Origin: Monosporascus cannonballus
Lineage: Eukaryota > Ascomycota > Sordariomycetes > Xylariales
Reading direction: 5' to 3'
Assembly: GCA_004154925.1 (NCBI GenBank)
Contig: QJNS01000145.1
Coordinates: 62,001 to 126,000, forward strand
DNA length: 64,000 nucleotides
Shown here: piece by piece, positions 11,247 to 24,388 of the stretch
Layout of the letters: each line of letters opens with the position of its first letter
How positions within the stretch are numbered: the stretch's first letter is position 1
Notes under the pieces: model-generated
Seen by the model: the letters and a program-made list of their open reading frames with translations, nothing else
Database searches by the model: none
Told to the model about the DNA's origin: nothing
Position numbers and translations under genes: made by a program

Positions 11247-11525
11247 TATAACGGCTAGGTGGTTTAAACAACGAGTAAATTTAAGTCGTACGGGTTTATA
11301 TTGGCAGAAATATCGTAGGAATCTGAATAATAAATACAATAAGTTATTACGTTTCGTAATGCCAAAAGCATTTTAGGTAACTATATTTTATTGCAAATTA
11401 ATGTTCTTTATATTATGAAAATAATAAGCATATATATTTTTATCTTAGCTCCAGTTATTTAAACGGCTTAAACCCTTAAGCCTTTTAAGCTCTTTAAATT
11501 TTCCTGCTATCTTAAAGAGCTTTAG
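11247..11525 (-). repeat. Left (3') LTR of element B, first part
   Basis: It carries the family hallmark ACGGGTTTATATTGGCAG and the segment with TATTACGTTTCGTAATGCC (near 11288-11363). Together with 18362-18478 it makes 396 bp. The break is at TTTAG, the duplicated target of element A. Confidence 0.9.
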
Positions 11526-11974
11526 TGTGACGAGCTATAAGGTTTAACCAACTATTAAACCTTAAGTCGACGGGTTTATATTGGCAGGAATATCGTGGAA
11601 ATCTAAGTAATAAATACAGTAACGTATTACGTTTCGTAATGCCAAAAGTGCTTTGAGTAACAATATTATATTGCAAATAATTAATATTAATACATATTAT
11701 AAGTTCAAATTATTTAAATTATGGAATTAATAAGCGTATATATTTTTGTTTTATTGGTTGAATTATTCTTAATAAGTTAATAATCCGGTTTATTAGCTTA
11801 TTACTAATAAGTTGGTAATCCGGCTTATTGGCTTACTATTAGTAAGTTGGTAATTCGGCTTACTGGCTTATTACTAATAAATTAATAATCTATTACGTAA
11901 TTTAATTTATATAACTTTTTTGGCCTTTTTTGTTACGACCGTTTTTGGAGGCCGTAATTTATTAAGTTATAATA
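11526..11974 (-). repeat. Left (3') LTR of element A with 35-bp tandem units
   Basis: It begins TGTGACGAGC and ends at TATAATA, a RIP-altered form of the CGTAACA end seen in the right LTR. From about 11771 to 11890 there are three 35-bp units plus a partial fourth, each of the AATAAGTTGGTAATCCGGCT type. Confidence 0.9.
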
Positions 11975-12611
11975 CGATTTTCCTTTTTTTAAAGTTTTGC
12001 CTTTAAAATTTCTTTTTTTGGTAAGTTTTTTCGTTATATCTTTAATATGTTTTCTGGTATATTTAAACGTCGTTTTCGTAAATCCGAATAACGATTTACC
12101 TTAGTTAATTTAATTAAACTTAAAGATTTTAATACAATATCGTATTTTTTTTATTTTGTTCGACAGCTTAATTACCAAATAATAAATGAGATTTTTCATT
12201 ATAAGAAATATGTCCGTCAAGGGCGTTCGTATAACGAGATAAAAATCTTTATTTTTATAATTAATTATTATATTACAAAATCGAAAAAGTTAAAAAAAAA
12301 TTAACGGCCGAAAAATCTTTGTTCGAAAATTTTGCGCGTTTTTTTCGTATATGTTATTAACGTTAGTATTATTAATTTTAGGGTACGAAATTTATTAATC
12401 GTACCTTTTAATCCTTAAATAATTTTAACGATTTTATGTAATTAAAATCGGAATCCGTAATTAAGGTTTAAGTTTTAAAAAAGATGGACGTTATTAATTG
12501 GAATGTGGTAAATTAAGGGCTTCCTATTTGGATTTCGTAAATTAGGATATTATTATTTCGGGTAGTTTTGCTGTTACTGGTAAAAATTCTTTAATAGGCG
12601 TTAGGCGTTAA
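11975..12611 (+). pseudogene. Antisense zinc-cluster ORF of element A (dead)
   Basis: This lies between the 3' LTR and the chromodomain end of pol, on the strand opposite to pol. In the frame beginning AAT at 12131, six Tyr codons stand at 12143, 12152, 12173, 12200, 12209 and 12230. Their spacing is Y-x2-Y-x6-Y-x8-Y-x2-Y-x6-Y, exactly a fungal Zn2Cys6 cluster with each TGT or TGC turned into TAT or TAC, as G-to-A RIP would do. The last cluster segment reads KKYVRQGRSY. Lys-rich sequence follows, and the frame ends at a TAA near 12609, inside the DNA that on the other strand encodes the chromodomain end. The original protein probably bound zinc and perhaps DNA; that role is inferred from the motif only. 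Confidence 0.65.
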
Positions 12612-15600
12612 TAAGATTTTTAGCGGGTTTTTAGGTATTTTCGAAATTTGGGTATTTTTTTTATTTAATTAGGTATTAAGTAAATCAGTTTTGTTTTCGT
12701 ATGTCGAAAATCTTTTTTATTTTGTATATTTATTGATTTTATATTTTTGTATTATTTTATACCGTATATATTTTGATTATATTTGTTATTGATTTGAATA
12801 AAAAACCATAAAAAATTGGATAAAGTTTAACTTATAATGGAAATTTTAATTAGTAATTATTTTTTAAGATTTTCTTGGTGATATTATATGGACCGATGTT
12901 TATAAAATCGAGTTTTTTACTGGGTTTTTTTGTTTAAATATTTTTAATAACGAGGAAAATTATTTTCCCTTTTTCGAAAATTAATCCTTTTAACTTTTTT
13001 TAATTATAATATTTATTTATTTAATTTCGTACAAATTCCAATTCTGTTTTTATTTCCTAGTATAATTATTGTAATTATTTTAACGTAAGGATTATTTTAA
13101 TATTAATTAAACCGTTATCGCATATTTTTTTGTAAATTTTTAAAGTAAAACCAAAATTTGTATTTATAAATATTATCTTAATATTTTTGTAATAATTAAT
13201 ATTATAAGTTAATTATGCGATTAGTAATTCTTTAATTTAATTATTTTATTCCTAATTAATATAATATTATAAGTAAATATTTAAAATTTGTCTTATTTAT
13301 TTTATTTATTTATTTATTTATAGTTTAAAAACGTTAAATAATTTGTGATTTAGGCCGATCTGTGCCATAAGGTCTTTTTAAAATTTAAATACAAATATTA
13401 ATTTTTTATTCAATATGATTTTTATTAATAATCCGTATATATTAAAAGTATATTTAAAAAAATATATATTAGTTATTCGGCGTTTATGTTCTTATAATAT
13501 AGTAGAAAATAAGAAAAATTCGTAAATCGATCGACGATTACGAAAATATTATCATAATGTATTTTTATAATTAAATCCTTAAATATAAAAAGTTTAATAA
13601 TAAAGTCGAATATAATTAAATATTATAGTTATTTTACGATTAATAATAATTATAATTTTCTCTATAGCTTTTGTCGTCAAGCTCTAATTTTAGCGCAAAT
13701 ATTATATTGTCGTACGACTTTTTATATCGTTAATTTTATTTTAAAAAAGGAATATGTCCGTTAAAACCTTTTTAGAGTTTTATGGATTCTTAAATATCCG
13801 TATAATTAATATTCGTATATTTTTCGTACTAGATTTTTCTGGTATTTTTCTGGTATTTATATTTTATTCGTTTTTTAGTTTTCTGAAAAATTATCGTTAT
13901 GTTATCGGATTTTCTGATATATATTGCTAGGTATTGCTCGAATTATCGTAATTTGTTGTAAGTGTAAATGTCTTTTTAAAATAATATCAAAAATTATATG
14001 GTTAATTTTAACCAATTCTTTTTCAAAATTTAATTGCTTATTTAAAATATTTGTTTTGTTATTTTTTGATTTTTTTTTGTAAATAATAACGAAATCGAAA
14101 TTCGCCAATTTTTCTACGTATTTTAATTATTGTTTTATTAGCTTTTTAAGCGTGGTAAAGCAGGTAAAATCTTGATAATCCATATAAACCTTAATCTGGT
14201 ATAAGTCTCCCTTTAGAAAATATTTAAATTTTCGAAATGCTAGAATAATAATTATAAATTCTTTATTTGGAATATCGTAATTAAATTTAATTCCTTTTAA
14301 TTTGTATGAAAAAATGCAATAAGGTATAATTTATTTTAATTATTTCGTTATCCGATTATTATAGTTAACGTATAATCCGAAATATCGGTTTTTAGCTTAA
14401 TAAAGCGGTTTAAATCGTACATAATTAATACCGGTTTGCCAGCAATTATATTTTTAATATTTTAAAATGTTTTTGCCGTATTTGGCGTCCATTTAAATTC
14501 TTTTCTTTGCGTAAAATTTATTAAGGGTATAATTATTTTGCTAAAATTTGGAATAACTTTTTTATAGTAATTAGCGAATCCAAGGAATGCTTGTACCTTT
14601 TTAATTATCGTTAATATTTGTTATTGTGTGATTAGAGTAATTTTTTTATAGTTTATTTTAATATATTTTAAGATAATAATATATCCCAGATATTTTATTT
14701 CCTATATATGGAATTAATTCTTTTCCGTGTTAATAAATAATCTTACGTTTTATAAAACTTAAAAAACTTTATAAACGTATTTAGCATATATTTTTTTTGT
14801 TTTTAAGAAAATAAGGATATCGTCGAAATAACAAACGACGAAAATATCAAGGTATTTTCGTAATATATAATTTATTATTTGCGAAATGGTTATTAATATA
14901 TTCGTAAATTTTATGAATATAATTAAATACTTAAATAAGTCGCATTTCGTTTTAAAATTATTTTTTTTATTTATATTTTTTTTAATTTTAATAGGGTTAT
15001 ATTTATTTTTAAAATCGAATATTATAAATTATTTAATTTCGTAAAATCGGTTTTTTATTTTTGTAATTAAAAATAATAATATTTGATTTTTAATTATAAT
15101 ATCGTTTAATTATTAATAATTAATTATAAGTCGTAATTTTCTATTCTTTTTAAATACGAAAAATATCGGGTATTTTATTAATAATTTCGAAAATCGAATT
15201 TATTTTTTTATAGCTGATTTTCCAAATAATTTTTGAAAATACGTAATTCGTTTTTATTAAGATTATAAATACGGTAAATTATGTCAAAAACCTTTTTTTT
15301 AAAAATTATTTCATAATTCTATTCGTTAATTTCCGGGAATTTTGTATTAAGTTCCTTTTTGAAAAACTGTTTATATTTATAATATTATAATTATATACTA
15401 ACTAATTTTTTAATTTTTGAAATTATTACTTTTTTAATTTTAAATTGTTTTTTATTTGCCTTAATTTCGTTTTAATAATAATAATAATACGTTATATTCT
15501 TTTTTAATGCCCGTTCTTTTTCTTATATTTTATCTTCTTAAATAATAAGGTATTTGTTATATTTTTATGCCTGTATTCGTCGTTATTATCGATTAAATAT

Positions 15601-17908
15601 TAAAATTCTAATTGTTTTTATTTATTAATAAGGTATAAAGCGAATTTTACCTTGTTAATCGCGTTATTAATTAAACTTTCGTACTGGCGTATTTATAAAA
15701 ATCTTAAGATTATATCGTAAGTTTTAAATAAAACAATATCGAAAGTAATTATTTAATATTATTTTTTAATACAAATTTCAAAATAATTAATTTTGCGGAT
15801 AATATTTCCGTTATTATAAACGAATTTTTGATTTTCGGTCTTTGTTATTATGTAAAATTTTAATTTATATTTTTATAACAATTTAAATTTAATAATTATA
15901 TCCGGTATAATGTAATTTCCGCCCAGAATTCCATAATTTATTATTGCGGTATATTAATATGTTTTAATTCGTATTTTTAAAATAATAAAATTGTTAATAT
16001 TTTTTATCGTTACGTTTAAAGCTTTTTTTAAAAATTTCTTTTAATTTTTTTGGGTTTCGTTATTTTAAGGCTTTTTTATAAATAACCTTTTTGTAATTTT
16101 TATTCGAATTTATTAAGTTTTATTTATATTTTCTCGTTTAACGCATTAAATTATTATATTTATTATTGTTTTCGGCGTATTATTTCTTTAAACCGTATTA
16201 ATTATTTCTAACTTTTTTGCAATTTTCTTCTTTATCGAATAAATTATTTTTTTATGTTTAGGATTATATTTTATTATGCGTCGTCATTATTGTTATTTTA
16301 AAGGTTTTTTGTAAATTAACGTATTTTCTTTTTAATAACTTTTTTTCTAAGGGTTTGCCGTAAATGCCAATTCGAAATGGAAATCCGTAATAACTTTTTA
16401 ATAATATTCTTTTACCGTACGTTAAATTAATTTTTTTTCCGTTTAATAATTATATTATTTATAAAAATAAAAACGGGTTTTTTTCAAATATTATTTTTTT
16501 AGGCCAGCTTTTTATTTCGGCCAACTGCTAGATATTTTTTGGGGTTATAATTCAAAATTATTAATACCATTGTTTATTATTTTTATCATATTTGGTATAA
16601 TTTAAAAAGTTAAATCTTTTATAATATATACAAGTAATTCGTATATAAATATCTTATTTTTATTTTTTGTAATCGGGATATTTTCGTCGTCGATACTATA
16701 TGGCATATATTTTACCGTATCGATCGGGTATTCCGGGGCAAAGTTTTTTTATTTAATCCCAGTATTTATATAATTATTTTTATAGCATTTTTTATTATGT
16801 TCGTAATACCTATTAAATTAACTTCCTGGCTTTTCGTATTTTTCGTCGAATTTCTTATTGTAATAATTTTTATTGGACCTTTGGTTATAAGTTTGCTATA
16901 TATTTAGCTTAAATTATGTTAATAATTTTGTTATCGTTTTCTTGGTTATTTTTAAATTATTTTTCCAGTATAAGGATTTAATTATCTTATTATAGTTTTT
17001 TAGATTTTTTATATTTGTAAATTATATGCCTTATTTTGCCATAATAACAGTCCTTAATCTGGCTTTAATTTTGTTTATAGGTAATGCCAAATTCCATAAG
17101 TCCTAACGCCGTTCTGTAAAAAATAAAGGGTACGTTTTTTCCCCTTTAATTCGACTTATTATATCCCGAACCTAAAGCATATTATCCTTTTTTTTGTCAT
17201 TTTTCAATTTGTTAATTATTAATCTTAATTACTTTTATAATATACCGGTTTAAAATAATTAATTATTCGATCTAAATAATCTTATTTTTTATATTATTTT
17301 TTAACTTCTTACAAAATATATTAATAAGGGCGTTAATTTCGTTATTTTTGTATTCCGCCTTAACCGCAAAACTTTTAAAGGTTACGGCGTACTTAGATAT
17401 AGATTTTTTTTATCGGAATTATAAAAGCTATTAGGCCGTAAATTATTTTTTATCCGGATTGCCGAAATTATTACGTATTTTATTTTTAAAATTAATATAA
17501 AATAAACAAATTTCGTTAATAAAATCTTTTTTATCGCGTTTTCTTATTTCCAGAAAACTTTTTATAATAGGTTTAAATTAATTAACCGTATTTTTTATTA
17601 GGTATGCTTTTATTATTAAAATTATATCCGCTAGATTATTAAGGTTTAAAAAATGAAAATAAATTTGTACTTAGATTTAAAAAATTTAAGCGTTATTTTT
17701 TTATTATAGGGTTCCGGCTTTTTAAGTTTTATACGGGCAAAAAAAGGTTAGATAAATAGCGTAACCTTAAGTTGTCGATTTTTTTTTCTAATTCTCGAAT
17801 TTAAGCCTAAAATTGCTAAATAAGGGTTTCCTAAATATTAATCGATATTTTGATAATATTAAATATTACTTAAAATTTAACGGGATAATTAAATAAAAAT
17901 TTGTAACA
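12590..17908 (-). pseudogene. Gag-pol of element A (RIP-killed)
   Basis: Read leftward, the order is Gag with a CCHC-type knuckle (about 17000-17065), protease, reverse transcriptase, RNase H, integrase and a C-terminal chromodomain. The reverse transcriptase active site reads F-D-D-I, with the Asp pair at 14819-14824. The chromodomain at about 12600-12690 shows YLIK*KKYPNFENT*KPAK, with Trp codons now stops. Chromodomains in this position define chromoviruses and are thought to guide integration to particular chromatin. Numerous stops make the gene inactive. Confidence 0.85.
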
Positions 17909-18356
17909 TATAACGAATTATAGAATTTAGTTAATTATTAAATGTTAAGTTAATGGATTTATATTAATAAAAGTATTATAAAATTTAAAAAATAAATATA
18001 ATAACGTATTACGTTTTGTAATGCCAAAAATACTTTAAATAATAATATTATATTATAAACGATTAATATTAATAAGTATTATAAGTTAAAGTTATTTAAA
18101 TTATGGAATTAGTAAACGTATATATCCTTATTCCGTTAGTTGAATTATTACCAGTAAATTGGTAATCCGGCTTATTGGCTTATTATTAGTAAGTTAGTAA
18201 TCCGGCTTATTAGCTTATTACCAATAAGTTGGTGATCCGGTTTACTGGCTTACCACCAGTAAGTTGGTGATCCATTACGTGACCTGATCTACATAGCTTT
18301 CTTGGCCTTCTTTGCTGCGACCGTTTTTGTAGGCCGTGGCTTGTCAGGTCGTAACA
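17909..18356 (-). repeat. Right (5') LTR of element A
   Basis: It starts TATAACGAAT and ends CAGGTCGTAACA. It carries about three 35-bp tandem units plus a partial near 18153-18272, matching the left LTR but with different RIP substitutions. Confidence 0.9.
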
Positions 18357-18361
18357 TTTAG

Positions 18362-18478
18362 GTGCTTAGCATCTTAAAACCTTTAAGCCAGTTACGTAAT
18401 ATCTTAGCTTAGGTCGGATTTAACTTTTTTTGTAACCCCGACCATTTATAAAGAAGTTAAAACTGTTAGGTTATAATA
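18362..18478 (-). repeat. Left (3') LTR of element B, second part
   Basis: It continues the LTR interrupted at 11525 and ends GTTAGGTTATAATA, the mutated form of GTTAGGTCATAACA in the right LTR. Confidence 0.9.
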
Positions 18479-19131
18479 CAATCTTTTTTCTTCCAGGATT
18501 TTTGTTCTTAAAGATCCAATTATTTATTTGTTAATTTTAGTATGTAACCTTTTTTTATATTTATTATATCCGGTCGTATTAAGAACTCTCGTTTTCGTAA
18601 ACGTACTAAAGCTTTGAATTTTTTTAAAACGTATCAGACCTTTTGCTTTTAAAATGCCTTTTTGCTTACGTTAGAAGAAAAAAAAGCGCAAAGTGAAAGG
18701 TTCCTTGGAGGTCTTTGAAATATGCACGATATATTTACCATGGCGGCCTTTATAATATTTTCGATTTTTCTAAAATTAAGCACTAAAAGCTTTTGGACTA
18801 AAAAGATCGTTTAAAGCGTAAAGAAAAATAAGGTTGTAAAACGTTTCGAATTGCTACCAATAAATTGGACCGTTTGTAAAAATCGAAACGATTACTTCGT
18901 TACCATAATATCGAAATACTTCGTTATAATATTAATGGTACAGAAACTATAAAGGAATTTAAACGTCTTAAAAAGGAATAAGAATAATTAAAGACTGTTG
19001 TTACAGCTATTACGATAATATAGATCGCGGCCGATTAGCTCGATATCTTGGTTACTAACTAATCGACTGTTAATTAGAGCGCGCCTGCCATTTCTAATAA
19101 AAACCCTTTAATCAACGCTGGGCATTTATAA
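18479..19131 (+). pseudogene. Antisense zinc-cluster ORF of element B (dead)
   Basis: It aligns base by base with the better preserved copy in element C, including the phrase read there as FGFKM followed by a Cys. Here the frame reads FAFKMPFCLR, then a deletion or frame change, then YARYIYHGGLYNIF, the second half of the cluster with Tyr at the expected Cys positions. Lys/Glu-rich sequence and a final TAA near 19129 follow. It is inactive because of the frame change and stops. Confidence 0.55.
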
Positions 19132-22100
19132 GAATTTTAATTAGTTCTCAAATATTCTCGAAATCCGGATGCTTTTTTTTATTCAATCAGATATGAGGTA
19201 AATGCGTTTTTTTTGCCTATCTAATATATTTTTTCACCTTATATATTTATTTATCATTTAGTTTTATGTTGTTTTGTACTATAGGTATCTTTATTTTTTT
19301 TGCCATTAACCTAACTAAAGGAATATGGAAAACTGAGTAAAATTTTACTTTTGGTAAAAGTTTCAATTAGTAATTATTTTCTAACATTTTATTGATAATT
19401 TTATAGAGACCGATATACTTAAACTCGAATATTTTAGTAGGTCGTTTTGTTTGAATTTTTTTGCACTGAAATAAACAATTTTCCCTTTTTAGACAGTGAA
19501 TTTGTAACCCTTTTTAATTGTAATATTTCCTTATTTAATTACGTAAGAATTTCAACTTTATATATATTTTTTAATATAATTATTTAAATTATTTTAATGT
19601 AAGAATTATTTTAACGTTAATAAGTCCGTTATACCCATCTTTATAAACTTTGGATATAAAACTAAAATTGGTATTTATTAAAGTTATTTTGATGTTTTCC
19701 TAATAACTGGTATTTTATATTAATTAAGCCGTAAGTCCCTTTTTAACTGAGTTATTTTATTCATAATTAATATAATATCGTTGATAGGCTTTTAAGGTTT
19801 CGTTTAATTGTTTCGTTTATTCATTCGTTTAAAGCTTATATGCGTTAAATAATTTATAATTCAAGTAGATTTCTATTATAAGGCTTTATTAAAGCTTCAA
19901 GGTAAACGTAACTCTTTTATTAAAAAACTTTTATGTAATAATTTATATATTATTAAAAGCGTTGTTAAAAAATATATAGTATTTGTTTGGCTTTAATATT
20001 TTTTATGAAGGTAAAAAAATAAAAGAATTTCGTAAAATTATTGATAATTACGAAAAAGCTATTATCAGGTACTTTTATCGCTAAACTTTCGGATGAAGAA
20101 AATTTAATAATAAAATTTGTAGTGATTAAATCCTATGGTCGTTTTATAATTAATAATAACTGTAATTCTCTATAAGGTTTATATTGTTATATTGTAGTTT
20201 TGCTATATAGCTTATATTATTTTCAAATCTGTTAAATCATTGTTTTTATTTTTATAAAATAATATGTGTACTAAAACTGTTTTAGAGTTTTATAAATCCC
20301 TAATATGTATATAATTAATGTTTACATATTTTTTATATCAAACCTTTTTAATATCGTTTTGGAATTTGTATTTTGTTTAATTTGTTAAGTTTTTCAAAAA
20401 TCGTCGTTATGTTGCGGGATTTTCTAATATACATCAAAGGATATTATTCGAATTGTCGCAATCTGTCGTAGGCGTAAATATCCTTTTACAGTGGTATTAA
20501 AAATTATATAGCTAACCTTAACCAATTTTCTTTCGAAATTTGATCACCTGCTTAAAGTATCGGTTCTGCCGTTTTTTAAGCCATTTTTGTAAATAATAAC
20601 GAAATCGAAATTTGCTAATACTTTTGCGTATCTTAATTATTGTTCTGTAAATGCTCCGGTTGTAATAAAACGGATAAAATTTAATAATTCGTAAAAGTTT
20701 TAATCTAATAAATGCTTCTCTTAAGAAAATATGTAAACTTTTTAAAGGTTATAACGATAGCGATAAATTCTTTATTTAAAATGCGGTAATTAATTTTGGC
20801 TTTTTTTAACTTATACGAAAAAAAGGCAATAAAAAATAATTTGCCTTAATTATTTCGCTATCCGATTATTACATCTAATACGTAATCCGAAATATCGGTT
20901 TTTAACTTAACGGAATAAATTAAATCCTACATAATTAATTTTAATTTTTTAATAATTGCATTCTTTTTAATTCTTTTTTGAAAATCTTTTTTTATTTCGA
21001 GCCTCTATTTAAAAGGTTTGCTTTTTTTGTAAAATTAGTTAAAGATATAATTATTTAATTAAAGTTTTAAATAGAGTTTCTCTAATACTCGGCGAATTTA
21101 AAGAATTATTATACCTTTTTAACCGTAATTAGCATTTGCTATTTTGTAGTTCCAACGATTTTCAAGGTTTATTTAATATATTCTAGAATAATAATATATA
21201 CTAAATATTATACTATTTAAGTATAACATTAATCTTTTTGCGTTAATTAACAGCTTTACGTTTTATAAAACTTACAGAACTTTATAAATGTATTTGGCAT
21301 GTGTCTTTTTCGTTTTCAAAAAGATAAGAATGTTATTAAAGTAATATATAATAAAATTATCGAGGTAATTTCGTAATTTATAATTTATTATTTGCTAAAG
21401 ATTTATTTGTACGTTCGTAAATTCTATTAATATAACGAAGTATTTAAATAATTTGTATTTCGTCTTAAAAGCTATTTCTATTTATATTCTTTTTTAATCT
21501 TAAAAAGGTTGTATTCATTGTTAAAGTCTAATATTATAAATTATTCAGTTTTATAAAATGGTTTTTTTATTTTTGCAATTAAAAATGATAATTTTCAATT
21601 TTTAATAATAAAATCGTTTAAGTATTAATAATTAATTACAAATCGGAATTTCCGGTTTTACTTAAGTATGAAAAATATAAAGTATTTCGTTAATAATTTT
21701 AAAGGTCGAATCCATCCTTTTTATAACCGATATTCCAAATATTTTCTAAAAACGCGTAATTCGTTTTCGTTAAAGTCATAAATAATGTAGAATTTCGTCG
21801 AAAAGCTTTCTTGAAGAATTATTTTATAAGTTTATTCGTTATGTTCTAATAATTTCGTATCGAGTTCTTTCCTACAAAACTACTTATGTTAATAATACTA
21901 TGGTAATATATTAAATAAAATCTTTTCATCTTTAGGGCTATGATTTTAAATTGTATTTAATTACCTTATTTTAGCTTTAATTATAATAATCATACGTCGT
22001 ATATTTCTTTAATGCTCATTCTTTTCTTATTTTTCGTTCCTTTAACTAGTAAAGTATTTATTATATTTTTATACTTATATTCGTCGCCATGGTCGATTGA

Positions 22101-24388
22101 ATGTTAAGATCTTATATTTTTTTTATTATATGTCGAAAAACGGTAAAGTAAACCTTATTTGACTAGTTTCTTTATTAATTAAGATTTTATACTAGCGTAT
22201 CCACGTAATCCCAAGATTATGTCGTAATTTCTAAATGAAATAATGTTAAAATTTATTATTTAATATCGTCCTTAAATAAAAATCTTAAAGTAATTTATAT
22301 CGCGTAAGATTTTTTTTGTTGTCATAAACAAATTACTAATTTTTGGCGTTTATAATTATATAAGGTTCTAACTTATATTTCTATAGCAATCTAACCTTAT
22401 TTACTATATTCGGTGTAATATTATTTCCGCCTAAAGTTTCGTAATCTATTATTGTAGCATACCACTATATTTCGATTCGTATATTTAGTGTAATACGGTT
22501 AATTACAGCTCCTATCCTTATATTTAAAGCCGGTTTTAGAAGTTTCTTCCGGTTTTTATAGATTTTGTTATCCGGCAGCTCTTTTATAGATAATCCTTTT
22601 TTCACTCCTATTCAAATTTGTCGAGCCTTATTTAAATCTCCCTATATATGGTGTTAAGTTACTATATTTGTCGTTATTGTCAATGTATTGTTTTTTTAAG
22701 TTATATCAGTTCTTTTTAATTTTGTTATAATTCCTTATCTTATTTAGCAAATTCTTTTTTTCTATAGTATATAGTATTCTATTAAGCCTTTTATAACCTA
22801 TTATCCTTTTAATAAGGCTCTTAAATAAAATATCAAATTTCTTCTTTTAATGCTTATTTTTTAAGGTTTATAGTAAAGCTCAGTTAAAAATAAATATCTG
22901 GAATGGACCTTTAGTAATGTTTTTTACGATATACTAGATTAATTCCTTTTCCGTTTGATAGTTATACTACTTATAATAACAAAAACGAGTTTTCTACAGA
23001 TATCGCTATTCCGTTAACTAATTCTATAACGCTGCTATTTTATAATTATTATTTTCTAAGGTGATAGTTCGAACATATTAATACAATTTTTCGTTATTTT
23101 TGCTCTCTTTAATTTAGTTAACAAAATTCAAATTATATAATATACAGATATAATTAGTTAATAAATTAATTTTTTCTATTGATCGTATACAGAGTATTTT
23201 TACCGTCCATAGTTAATAACATACATCCTGTTATATTAATCGATGGTTCAAAGATAAATGGTTTTAATTTAATTGTATTATTTTTTTACTCATCTTTTCA
23301 GGCATTTTATTATTTTCGAGATATTTTTTAGACTAATTCTTGGGCTTTCTATATTTCTTGTTGAAATTTTCGCTATAATATATCTAGCACGTATTTGGCC
23401 CCGCTTATATTAATAATTTTGTCGTTATTTTTCTGATTTTCTCCAAATTATCTCTTAGGTACCGGTTTTTATTTATTTTATCGTAATCTTTTGAGTTCTT
23501 GACCTTTAAATGTTTTATGTCCTATTTTTTCGAACTTAAAGCATTAGATTTGGCTTTAATTCTTTTTTAAACGGTTTCTAGGTCCATAAGGTCAGGTACT
23601 GTGCCGTACGTAATAAATAGTATATCTCTTTTTTTCCTTAATTCGCTAATTATCCGCCGTATTTAAAAACGTATTATTTTTTTTCTATACGGCATATTTA
23701 TAACTCATTATCGATTTTTAGAGTTTTCGGAATATATCAAACTAAAACTTTAAATTGTAAAAACCTAATAATTTTATCTTTAACATTATTCGTCAATCTT
23801 TTATAAATTATATCGATTATGTTATTATTGTTATTATCGATTTATTTTCCTTTAACTATAAAGTTTCGAAATAAAATAACGTATTTAAAAACAAATCTTT
23901 TACAGTATAACCGTAAGATCTATTATATTATCATACGTTTTTTCTCTGGATTTTCAAAATTAGCTTTTAATTTTTTCTTAAATTTAATAAAATTAAAAAA
24001 AACCTTAATAATCTTTTTCCTATCGGTCTCAGTATTCTCCACATAATCTCTTATGGCCGGCTCGAACCAATCTAAGATATTTTTCGTAAAGAAGACCGCT
24101 ATAATAAAAATCTTATTAACAGGTTTTTCTAGATCTTAAAAACGAAAATATACTCGTACCCAGGTCAGAAAACTCTGGATATTTCCTTTTTCGTCGTAAG
24201 GTTAGGATTTTTATAGCCTTATATTTTATTATAACCGTACGGATTAAGGCAGCCTTAATCTAGTTCGCAAATTGTTAAATTTAATCTTTAAGTTTCTTAA
24301 TCCTAGCCCAGATGTAAATAAATGGAAATACCTAGATATTAATCCACATTTAGATTAAGCACGATATTATTAAAAAAAACTTATAATG
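19110..24388 (-). pseudogene. Gag-pol of element B (RIP-killed)
   Basis: It has the same order as in element C. The chromodomain end is at about 19135-19200 (SYLIE*KK on the minus strand). The reverse transcriptase active-site Asp pair is replaced by Asn-Asn at 21332-21337 (GAC and GAT to AAC and AAT), a RIP-type change that alone would abolish polymerisation. Stops are frequent. Confidence 0.8.

Larger units (their letters stand above)
11526..18356 (-). mobile_element. Chromovirus element A (Gypsy), complete, nested in element B
   Basis: Direct LTRs lie at 11526-11974 (449 bp) and 17909-18356 (448 bp), flanked by the perfect target duplication TTTAG at 11521-11525 and 18357-18361. Gag-pol reads on the minus strand. 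The element belongs to the same family as B-E but to a different subfamily, because its LTR contains 35-bp tandem units instead of the family's other LTR core. It is younger than B, since it lies in B's LTR. Confidence 0.92.
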
